From: Jiangella anatolica
GTDB lineage: Bacteria; Actinomycetota; Actinomycetes; Jiangellales; Jiangellaceae
Assembly: GCF_003236295.1 (NCBI RefSeq)
Contig: NZ_POTW01000038.1
Span: 1 to 54,053, forward strand
Reading direction: 5' to 3'
DNA: 54,053 bases
The position numbers and the translations under genes were made by a program. Positions 27,783 to 35,600 of this stretch are shown here, in pieces (positions within the stretch are counted from its first letter, which is position 1; each line of letters begins with the position of its first letter). The notes under the pieces are model-generated. The model was not told the DNA's origin, did no database searches, and saw only the letters and a program-made list of their open reading frames with translations.

Positions 27783-28654
27783 CACGCCTCCGGGCGCTGG
27801 CCGCGCAGGATCGAGTTGCCCTGGAACGTCGCGGTCCGCTCGGTGCCGGCGAGGTCGACCTCGTCCAGCAGCAGCCGGCCGCTCTGGCCGTAGAACGCGA
27901 CCGGGTTCTGCCACAGCACGCGGTCGACGTCGTCGGCGTCGAACCCCTCGGCGAGCATGGCCCGGCCGGTCTTCACCGTCTTCAGCGGGTCGCTGTGCCC
28001 CCAGTCGGCGGCGGAGTTGACGATCATCCGGTCCAGCCCGCGATCGGCGAGGATCCGCACCATGCGGTGCTCGTCCATCTTGGTGTCCGGGTAGATCGAG
28101 AACCCCATCCAGCAGCCGGAGTCGGCGACCATGCCCACCGTGGTCTCGTTGAGGTGGTCGACGAGCACGCGCTCGGGCGGCAGCCCGCTGGCCGCGACCA
28201 GCTCCAGCGTGCGCCGGGTGCCGGCCGCCTTGTCCCGGTGCGGCGTGTGCACGAGGACCGGCAGGTCGTGCTCGCCGGCCAGCTCCAGCTGCCGGACGAA
28301 CACCTTCTCCTCGTCGTCGGTCATCGAGTCGAAGCCCAGCTCGCCGACCGCGACGACGCCGTCCTTGGCCAGGTAGCGCGGCAGCACCTCCAGCACGCCG
28401 TGGCAGCGCGGGTCGTTGGCCTCCTTCGGGTTCAGCGCGATCGTGCAGTGGTGCCGGATGCCGAACTGCGCGGCCCGGAACCGCTCCCAGCCGACGAGCG
28501 CATCGAAGTAGTCGACGAACGAGCCGACGTTGGTGCGCGGCTGGCCGAGCCAGAACGCCGGCTCGGTGATCGCCCGCACGCCGGCGGCGTACATCCGCTG
28601 GTAGTCGTCGGTGGTGCGGGAGGTCATGTGGATGTGGGGGTCGAAGATGCGCAT
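27782..28654 (-). CDS. eboB: TatD-family metal-dependent hydrolase (EboB-like)
   Basis: A 290-residue amidohydrolase-like barrel. The N-terminal HxH (FDPHIHM, His7/His9), VVAVGELGFDSM, LPVLVHTPHRDK, VLVDHLNETT and IVNSAADWG supply the expected metal ligands. Length fits TatD proteins, but the sequence is of the ebo-cluster subtype rather than the DNase subtype. A GGAGGCC lies upstream of the ATG. It is tightly packed between eboA (2-base gap) and eboE (1-base overlap), which supports a shared pathway. It may hydrolyse an activated intermediate; there is no direct evidence for the substrate. Confidence 0.88.
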   Translation of the reverse strand: MRIFDPHIHMTSRTTDDYQRMYAAGVRAITEPAFWLGQPRTNVGSFVDYFDALVGWERFRAAQFGIRHHCTIALNPKEANDPRCHGVLEVLPRYLAKDGVVAVGELGFDSMTDDEEKVFVRQLELAGEHDLPVLVHTPHRDKAAGTRRTLELVAASGLPPERVLVDHLNETTVGMVADSGCWMGFSIYPDTKMDEHRMVRILADRGLDRMIVNSAADWGHSDPLKTVKTGRAMLAEGFDADDVDRVLWQNPVAFYGQSGRLLLDEVDLAGTERTATFQGNSILRGQRPEA

Positions 28655-28656
28655 CG

Positions 28657-29319
28657 TCAGGCCTCCTGCGGCGGGACGGGGAAGCGGCCGTCGACGGCCT
28701 CGGGGTGACGGCCGAGGATGCGCCAGGCATCGCTCGGCACGGACCGCCCGGCGGCCACCCGCTCGTTGCCGTAGTCGGCGACCATGCGGGCCAGCTCCTC
28801 GTCGGTGCGCTCGTCCAGCCCGGCGACGGCGTCCAGCGGCACGCCGACGAACAGGCACTTCAGCACGCCCTGTCGCCACGCCGCCGCGTCCAGGTGCTGA
28901 GCGGCGTACGGGCCGAGCGCCGCGGCGACCAGCCGGACGTCGTTCGTCCGCAGCGCGTCGGCCACCAGCGGCAGCCCTTCGTCGGCGACGTCGAGGTCCG
29001 GCAACGCCCGCAGCACCGCCCGTTTCTCGTCCGCGTCGCCGAACCGGTACAGCTGGCCGACCTCGCGCACCAGCGCGGCGCGGTCCAGCCGGGCGGCGGC
29101 GGTGACCAGCAGCGCCGTCCGCGCCTCGTCCTCCAGCCGAGGGCTGCGCAGCCCGTCCGGGTCGGCCGGGTTGGACGGCCCGCGGACCACCCGCCGGCCG
29201 ACCGCCGGGAACAGCACGGAGATCCGCCGGGGGTCCTCGGCGACCTCCGCGAGCAGCTCGGCCAGCCGCTCGCGGGCCGCCTGGTCCAGGTGCGGGGTCC
29301 GATCGATCGTCGCGCTCAT
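28657..29319 (-). CDS. eboA: EboA-family protein
   Basis: A 220-residue soluble, mostly helical protein. It carries FPAVGRRVVRGPSNPADPDG, LVREVGQLYRFGDADEKRAV, and VLKCLFVGVPLDAVAGLDER near residues 155-175, the segment I recognise as typical of EboA. YGNERVAAGRSVPSDAWRILG closes the conserved core. GGAGGAG precedes the ATG, which overlaps the stop of the upstream isomerase gene (ATGA). EboA has no known enzymatic activity. Its constant pairing with EboB, EboC and EboE is the basis for assigning the cluster. Confidence 0.88.
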   Translation of the reverse strand: MSATIDRTPHLDQAARERLAELLAEVAEDPRRISVLFPAVGRRVVRGPSNPADPDGLRSPRLEDEARTALLVTAAARLDRAALVREVGQLYRFGDADEKRAVLRALPDLDVADEGLPLVADALRTNDVRLVAAALGPYAAQHLDAAAWRQGVLKCLFVGVPLDAVAGLDERTDEELARMVADYGNERVAAGRSVPSDAWRILGRHPEAVDGRFPVPPQEA

Positions 29320-30197
29320 GACGCTCCTCCCTCTCCCCCGTGTCCCAAGGCAACGGCCTCGGCGGCGCGCAGCGCCTCCAGCGACCGGCGTGCGACGGCG
29401 GGCGCGGCGTGCCCGTGCCGCGGCAGCTCGACGGCGGCCAGCCCGCCGTAGCCGGCGTCGAGCAGCGCGCCCAGCGCCGCCGGCAGGTCGATCTCGCCGT
29501 CGCCGAACTCCAGGTGCTCGTGCACGCCCTGGACCATGTCGTCGAGCTGCACGTTGGCCAGCAGGTCGCCGGCCTGGTGGACACAGTCGGCGACGGTGCC
29601 CGCCTCGTTCGCGACGACGTGCCCGACGTCGAGCGTCACCCGCAGGTGCTCCGGGTCGCCGAGCCGCTTGCGCAGCTCCAGCACGCCGCCGACGGTGTCG
29701 ACGAACATGCCCGGCTCCGGCTCGAACGCGCAGATCATGCCCTGCTTGTCCGCCTCGTCCAGCACCGCGGCGACGCCGGAGGTCAGCCGCCGCCAGCCCT
29801 CCTCGGCGCTGACGCCGCCGGGCAGCGTGCCGGACCAGAACGACACCGCCTCCGCGCCCAGCTCGGCGCCGATGCGCACCGCCCGGCACAGCAGGTCGAC
29901 GCGGCGCTCCCGGCCGGCGTCGGAGATCAGGTTCGGCTCGTGCTTGCGCCACGGGTCCAGCACGTACCGCGCGCCGGTCTCGATGACGACGGCCAGGTCC
30001 AGCTCGGCCAGCCGCTGCCCGACGGCGACGGTGCGCGCGGACAGATTCGGCGCGAACGGGTCCAGGTGCGGATGGTCGACGGTGAGCGCGACGCCGTCGT
30101 AGCCCAGCCCGGCGATCACGGCCAGCGCGTCGTCCAGCCGGTGGCTCCCGAACCCGTTGGTCCCGTAGCCGAAGCGCAGGTTGCGGGTCTCGCTCAT
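29316..30197 (-). CDS. Sugar phosphate isomerase/epimerase in the ebo-type cluster
   Basis: A 293-residue TIM barrel. FGYGTNGFGSHRLDDALAVI opens it; VDHPHLDPFAPNLSART, MICAFEPEPGMFVD, RVTLDVGHVVANE and VQLDDMVQGVHEHLEFG provide the metal site (Glu, Asp, His, Glu). Its stop overlaps the eboA start. Upstream, a 220-base repeat-containing gap separates it from the prenyltransferase gene, the only large gap in the cluster core. With inositol phosphate synthase in the same cluster, an inosose- or ketose-type substrate would be logical, but this is inference. Confidence 0.88.
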   Translation of the reverse strand: MSETRNLRFGYGTNGFGSHRLDDALAVIAGLGYDGVALTVDHPHLDPFAPNLSARTVAVGQRLAELDLAVVIETGARYVLDPWRKHEPNLISDAGRERRVDLLCRAVRIGAELGAEAVSFWSGTLPGGVSAEEGWRRLTSGVAAVLDEADKQGMICAFEPEPGMFVDTVGGVLELRKRLGDPEHLRVTLDVGHVVANEAGTVADCVHQAGDLLANVQLDDMVQGVHEHLEFGDGEIDLPAALGALLDAGYGGLAAVELPRHGHAAPAVARRSLEALRAAEAVALGHGGEGGAS

Positions 30198-30230
30198 GTC
30201 GCCGCCCCCTTGGCTCGCCGGGAGTCCGGT

Positions 30231-30409
30231 GACCGCTTGGCTCGCTGGGGGTGACCAGCCGCGCCCGAAATGCCCGCTTCGTGGAGCGCTCCGGCGTGCC
30301 AAGGAAACGCCCGCCACCCGCTCGCGCTCCCGGCGACCGCTTGGCTCGCCGGGGGTGACCAGTCGCGCCCGTAATACCCCACTTCGTGGAGCGCTCCGGC
30401 GTGCCAAGG
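30231..30409. repeat. Tandem copies of a 75-bp intergenic repeat inside the ebo-type cluster
   Basis: Copy one (30231-30304) and copy two (30335-30409) are about 90 percent identical. Each has CTTGGC near one end and GCCAAG at the other, so each unit has short inverted ends. A third partial copy of the beginning (CTTGGCTCGCCGGG) is at 30209-30222. The gap has no credible gene. It looks like a dispersed REP/miniature element that entered the operon. Confidence 0.7.
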
Positions 30410-30417
30410 CTGCCTGG

Positions 30418-31272
30418 TCATGTCGGCGACACCACCTTCGACAGCGCCCGCACGGCCGGCCCGATGCCGACGACGGCGCCGGCCAGCGCGACCGCGCCGG
30501 ACCGGGCCAGCAGGGCCGACTGCAGCGGGATCACGCCGCGCACCCCGGCGCCGGTCGCCGAGCGCACCGTCGCCGCGTCCGGCGTGCGGGCCGCGCCCAG
30601 CTGCGCCTTGCCGACGGTCGCCGCGTACAGGCCGGCGAACGCCGCGGCGGCGATCGCTGCTGGCCGGACCGGCCACGGCACCGCAGCGGCGGCCGCGGCC
30701 GCCGTCGTCGTGCCGAGGGCGAACCGGGCCGACTCCGGCGAGCCGCCGTGCACCTCGCCGCGGCTCAGTACGGTGACGCCGGCGGTGTGGGTGGCGACGG
30801 CGAGCGCGGGCAGCGCCGCCGCGCGTTCCCGGCCGCCGGCGCCGAGCAGCACGTCCAGCCCACGCGCCGCCGCCATCACGACGGGGCCGGCCGGCGTCGG
30901 CTTGGCGATGAGGTCGTACGCCCACACCGTCGCGGCCAGCGGGACCGCGACCCGCAGCGCCCGCCGTCCGCCCGCGACCGCCGCCAGCCCGAGGCCGGCC
31001 GCGGTCAGTCCGGTGGCAACGGCCAGCGCCTGCGCCGGCGTGACCCGGCCGGACGGGATCGGCCGCTCCGGCCGCTCCGCCTTGTCCAGGTCGCGGTCGG
31101 CGTAGTCGTTCAGCGCCATCCCGGCCCAGTAGAGACAGGCCGAGGCCAGCGGCGTGACCGCGGTCCGGGCGCCGTACGGGAACCCGGCCGCGGCCGCGCC
31201 GGCCAGCGAGTCGCCCGGCACGGTCAGCGCCGCGGGCGCCCGCACCAGCTCGGCGACGTCGCGCAGCCTCAT
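30418..31272 (-). CDS. eboC: UbiA-family prenyltransferase (EboC / SCO3242 type)
   Basis: A 284-residue membrane protein with seven to nine hydrophobic segments. The first Asp-rich motif is intact (NDYADRDLD, residues 55-63, followed by ERPERPIPSG). The second motif region is YDLIAKPTPAGPVVMAAARG, which has a weaker acidic pattern than classical UbiA enzymes, as in the actinobacterial SCO3242-type subgroup. The start overlaps the inositol phosphate synthase stop (ATGA). It would attach a prenyl chain to a polar acceptor, possibly an inositol or sugar derivative made by its neighbours; that acceptor is inference. Confidence 0.9.
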   Translation of the reverse strand: MRLRDVAELVRAPAALTVPGDSLAGAAAAGFPYGARTAVTPLASACLYWAGMALNDYADRDLDKAERPERPIPSGRVTPAQALAVATGLTAAGLGLAAVAGGRRALRVAVPLAATVWAYDLIAKPTPAGPVVMAAARGLDVLLGAGGRERAAALPALAVATHTAGVTVLSRGEVHGGSPESARFALGTTTAAAAAAAVPWPVRPAAIAAAAFAGLYAATVGKAQLGAARTPDAATVRSATGAGVRGVIPLQSALLARSGAVALAGAVVGIGPAVRALSKVVSPT

Positions 31273-32426
31273 AGGTCTCCCCGGCCGGCCCGCTCGCACC
31301 AGGCGGACAGCGCCGCCCACTGCGAGCTGAGCGCGTGCACCTCGCTGCCGGCGGGGTCCTTGAAGAAGAAGCCGAACTCCTCGACCGGCCCGGCCGCGCC
31401 CAGCTCGTGCGCCCGCGCGATCAGCCGGACCAGGTCCAGCACCAGTGGCGCGGCCAGCGAGGAGTCGCAGCCGGACCAGGTGAACTGCATGGTCATCCGG
31501 GTGCCGAGGAAGCCCTCGAACGACACCAGGTCCCAGGCGGTCTTCCAGTCGCCCAGGTCCGGCACGTAGTCGATGTGCAGCGGCCCGTCGACCGCGTGGC
31601 CGAGGATCGACTCCAGGCCGTTGGCCTTGGTGGCGATCTTGCTGGCCGCGTTCTCCGGGTCGGCCAGGGTCTGCCCGTCGCCGCCGCCGAGCAGGTTCAC
31701 CGACGACCACGAGCGCACCTTCAGCGCGCGCATCGCGAACATCGGCCCGAGCACGGTCTTGACCAGCGTCTCGCCGGTCTTGGCGTCCGAGCCGGCCCAC
31801 GGCACGCCCCGTTCGAGAGCGAGAGCGAGCAGCGCCGGGACCCGCGGCCCCGGGCTCGGTGTGAACGCGACGTACGGGCAGCCGGCCCGGAACGCCGCGT
31901 ACGCGTACAGCGAGCTGCCCGGCAGCGGCGACCCGCCCGCGTCCAGCGCCGCCTCCAGCGCCTCGATCGTCGCCAGCGCCGGCTCGTCGCCGGCCACCGG
32001 CGGCTCGGTGCTGGACACGTCGACGACGACGACGCGGTCCAGGCCGTGCTCGTCGCGGAACGCGCGCAGCTCGGCCTCGACCCGCTCGGCCGCCGCGCGC
32101 TGCGTGCCCTGCCCGGCCACGACGCCGGGCCGGATCCGCTCATCGGCCGCGGCGAGGTCGCCGGCCAGGACGGTGGCCAGCGCGGGCGGGAACACCCCGC
32201 CCGCGCTCAGCTCCTCGGCACGCTTGCCCAGCGTGCCCTCGACGACCTCGTGGCCGCCGACGACAACGCCGTCCAGCGCCGGCAGCCCGGCCGCCGCGAC
32301 CTCAGGCAGCTCCGACACCATGCCGGTGTGCCCAGCCAGCCGGGACCGGATGGCCAGCAGCCCGACGGTGGTCGTGGTGGCCACCGACCCACGGGCGCCG
32401 ACGAACCAGATGCCGACGCCGCTCAT
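31269..32426 (-). CDS. ino1: myo-Inositol-1-phosphate synthase
   Basis: A 385-residue NAD-dependent synthase converting glucose 6-phosphate to inositol 3-phosphate. The Rossmann motif VGARGSVATTTTVG lies at residues 9-22. Active-site blocks include GSDAKTGETLVKTVLGPMF (about 218-236), NLLGGGDGQTLADPENAASK and FTWSGCDSSLAAPLVLDL. The size matches bacterial enzymes. It is probably a cluster-specific copy, because actinomycetes usually carry a separate housekeeping gene. The ATG has GGAAGGGG upstream and overlaps the stop of a short ORF. In better-known ebo operons this position is taken by a sugar-phosphate cyclase (EboD), so the synthase may fill the same role. Confidence 0.92.
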   Translation of the reverse strand: MSGVGIWFVGARGSVATTTTVGLLAIRSRLAGHTGMVSELPEVAAAGLPALDGVVVGGHEVVEGTLGKRAEELSAGGVFPPALATVLAGDLAAADERIRPGVVAGQGTQRAAAERVEAELRAFRDEHGLDRVVVVDVSSTEPPVAGDEPALATIEALEAALDAGGSPLPGSSLYAYAAFRAGCPYVAFTPSPGPRVPALLALALERGVPWAGSDAKTGETLVKTVLGPMFAMRALKVRSWSSVNLLGGGDGQTLADPENAASKIATKANGLESILGHAVDGPLHIDYVPDLGDWKTAWDLVSFEGFLGTRMTMQFTWSGCDSSLAAPLVLDLVRLIARAHELGAAGPVEEFGFFFKDPAGSEVHALSSQWAALSAWCERAGRGDL

Positions 32427-32632
32427 GCGACGACCCCTTCCGAGGACGCCACCAGGGTGGCGCCCCGGTGCCGGAACGGAGCGCGTCGCTCCGGCACCGG
32501 GGCCGGGAACCGGCTGACGCCGGCTCCCCGTCGCCCACGAGAGTCCGGCCCGGCGATCCGGGGCAGGGCCGAGGTGCCCTGGTCGCGGGTTCCGTTCCGG
32601 CGCAGGACGCCGGACGGCAGCTGAACTCTCAT
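32423..32632 (-). CDS. Small ORF coupled to the inositol phosphate synthase gene
   Basis: A 69-residue ORF with a strong GAGGAGA site seven bases before its ATG and a stop that overlaps the synthase start (ATGA). About 84 percent of its third codon positions are G or C, slightly below its neighbours. The product is Arg/Pro/Gly-rich (MRVQLPSGVLRRNG start, VASSEGVVA end). It has no signal peptide or domain I recognise. A strong hairpin lies inside it. It may be a small protein or a leader that couples translation to the cluster. Confidence 0.5.
   Translation of the reverse strand: MRVQLPSGVLRRNGTRDQGTSALPRIAGPDSRGRRGAGVSRFPAPVPERRAPFRHRGATLVASSEGVVA
32463..32502 (-). terminator. Strong hairpin ahead of the inositol phosphate synthase gene
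   Basis: Perfect 13-base arms (CCCCGGTGCCGGA and complement) enclose a smaller GGAGCG/CGCTCC pairing. It lies 162 bases downstream of the ThuA gene and 37 bases upstream of the synthase start, within the short ORF. It may terminate the ThuA transcript or attenuate read-through into the cluster. Confidence 0.6.
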
Positions 32633-32663
32633 GGTGACGTCTCCTCGTGGTGGGTGGTGACGG

Positions 32664-35600
32664 TTATTCGGTGGCGGGCAGCTCCTCGCCGTCGCCCCGC
32701 ACCGGGTCGCCGTCGAGACGGCCCAGTCCGGTGAGTGCCTCGCCGCCGTTGGCGCGGACACCGGCGGACGCCTGACGCGGCGTGCCGCCGAGCCGCAGGA
32801 TCATCGCGTCGGCGTCGCGCAGCAGGGTGTTCTTCGCCCCTGCGTCGGTGACCTTCGCGTTGACCGTGCTCTTGAACGACTCCAGCGCGATCACGGCCCG
32901 GTCCTCACGGCCCATGCCCTCCTGCCGGCGGGCGGTGGCCAGCGACCTCTGCAGGTCCTTGGCCACCTGCGAGGTGAGCTGCCCGGCCGTCTGGAACTGG
33001 GTGATCAGGCTCTCCATGTCCGAGAACGACGTGGTGGAGAAGAACACCAGCTCCTGGACGGTCTCGTTGCCGGCCGCGTCGGTGGCCGTGACCACCAGCT
33101 CGTGCAGGCCGAGCGGGATCGCGTGCAGCGCGATCGCGCCGCCGGACTGGATGGCCTGGCCGTCCAGCGTCCCGGTCGTGGTGACCGGGCCGTTGTCGGT
33201 GGCCGTCCAGCTGACGGTCAGGCTCTGGCTGTCGCCGTAGAGCTGGCCGTGCGCGACGCCCGTGACCGACAGCACCGGCGCGGACCCGTCGACGGTCACG
33301 GTGACCGCCTTCGTGTCCTCGACGTTGCCGGCGGCGTCGGTCGAGCGGTAGGCCAGCTCGTGCTCGCCGTCTCCGCTGACCGCGACGGGGCCGGTGTAGG
33401 CCGTCCAGGCGCCGCCGTCCAGCGACCACTCGGTGGCCGCGACGCCGGACGTGGCGTCGGCGGCCGCCAGCGTCACGGAGACCGGCGCACTGCCCGTCAC
33501 CGTGGCGGTGGTGACCGGTGCGACGGCGTCCTTCTTGACCGCCGCCGGCACCGGGTCGGACACGTTGCCGGCCGCGTCGGTGCCGCGGAACGCCAGCGCG
33601 TGCTCGCCGTCGGCGTCGACCACCACCGCTCCGGTGTACGGCGTCCAGTCGCCGCCGCCGATGCGGTACTCCAGTGCGACCTCGCCGCCCTGGTCGTCGG
33701 TGCCCACCGCGGTGACGGAGACCGGGCCGGTCCACCAGCCGTTCTGGCCGGTCGGCGCGGCCGGGTCGAGCGTGACCGCGACCGTCGGCGGCGTCTCGTC
33801 GACGGTCTCGGTGACCACTCGGAAGTGGTCGAACGTGACCGTCTTGGGCGCCGCCTGGTTGGTGCCGATGGTGAACAGGCCGACCCGCGCGTTGCCGGAC
33901 GACAGGACGCTGTTGGTCACCGGTTCCGCCAGGTCGGTCCAGGTCTGCCCGTCGGCGCTGTAGGCGCCGGTGTAGGTGTCGCCGGACCGGGTGATCCGCA
34001 GGTGCCACACGCCCTGGGTCAGGCCGGTGACCTGGGGTTGCGGGTCCTGGATGGCGGCGCCGACCTCGCTGCGCAGCTCGATGCGGCGGGCCAGCGCCTG
34101 GCCGGCCGGGTTGTCCATCACGACGTCGAACTTGATGTAGTTGTCGTCGTCGCCATAGACGATCAGCCCGCCCTGCTGGTACTGCTCGACCAGGGCCGAC
34201 GCGTCGACCAGGGTCTCGATGCTCCACTCGTCGCCCTCGGGCGCCGGCTGCAGCATGAAGTTCCCCGGCGGCGGCGTGGTGTCGCCGGTGTAGATGTCGC
34301 CGTCGGCGGTGTCGATCTCCAACTTGCCGCCGGCGACCCGGTACGCCGCCGGGTCCGGCCGCAGCACGGTCCAGCGGCAGCCGTCCAGCACGTCGCCGTC
34401 GAACTCGTCGCTCGGCTCGGCCGGGGTGGCGGTGTCGTCGGGCGTGATGTGGAACGAGTCGAACCGGACCTCGGTGACCGGCTGGCCGGTGCCGGACAGC
34501 GCGAACAGGCCGATCTTCGGGTTCGTGATGCCGGCCAGGCTCTTCGTCTGCGGCATCTCGGTGAACGTCACGCCGTCGGCGCTGTACGCGGCACGCAGGT
34601 TCGTGCCGTCGCTGATGTAGCGCACCCAGACGGTGTCCGGGTAGGCGGCGCCGAGGTTGGCGGTGTTGCTCTCGCCCACCTCGTTGGGCGCGCCGTTCTC
34701 CTCGCGGATGAACTGGAAGATCCGCGCGGCCGGGTTGGTCGTGCCGGTGTCGCGGCCCTCCAGCACAATCTTGGCGTAGTTGTCGTCGTCGCCGTAGATG
34801 ATCAGACCGGCCTGCTGGTAGGCCCGGTAGGCCTGCATGGTCAGCTTCGCGGTCGCGGTGAACGGCCCGTCCGGCAGGTCCTGCAGGACGATGTTCGGCG
34901 TGTTCGTGTTGTTGGTGCCGTAGATGTCGGTGCTCGTCGTCGGCAGCACCAGGGCGCCGTCGGCGACGACCAGGTCCTGGTTCTCCCGGATCACCGTCGT
35001 CCAGCGGTCCCGGTCCAGCGACGTGCCGTCGAACCCGTCGGACCGCCCGTTCAGGCAGACCGGCGGCTCCACGACGACCGGCTCGACCTCGATGGTGACG
35101 TGCTCGGTCGCCGCGGCGCCGCGCGCGTCGGTCACCGTGACCGTGGCGTCGTACGTGCCCGCCTCGGTGTAGGTGTGCGACGCCGTCGCGCCGGAGGCCG
35201 TGCCGCCGTCGCCGAAGACCCACGCGTAGGTGAGCGGGTCGTCGCCCTCGGGGTCGGTCGCGGTGGCCGTGAAGTCGACGTCCAGCGGGACGGTCCCGCT
35301 GGTGGGCGTCGCGGTGACCTCGACGTCGGGCCGCTGGTTGTCGGTGACGCCGCGGCCGTTGAAGTCGATCCAGTTGACGTTCAGCCCGCCGGAGACGTTG
35401 ACGAAGTACAGCGGGCCGCTGTCGTCGGCCGTCTCGCCGCTGACCGTGCCGGTGAAGTCGCCGTAGGTCTGCCAGGCGCCGGTCGGGGTCACGTTGATCG
35501 TGGCCACCGTCGGCCCGTCCGGCGAGCCGGTGCGCACCTCGACCGTCGACGGGCCACTGGGTGTGGCCGCCCGCAGCGTGATGCTGTCGATGCCGGTGAG

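Noticed and set aside
30194-30925. A protein gene across the repeat region between the isomerase and prenyltransferase genes
   Set aside because: The translated repeats give Arg/Ser/Pro-rich peptides in several frames equally well, and the frame runs antisense-like through the prenyltransferase. A non-coding repeat explains it better.
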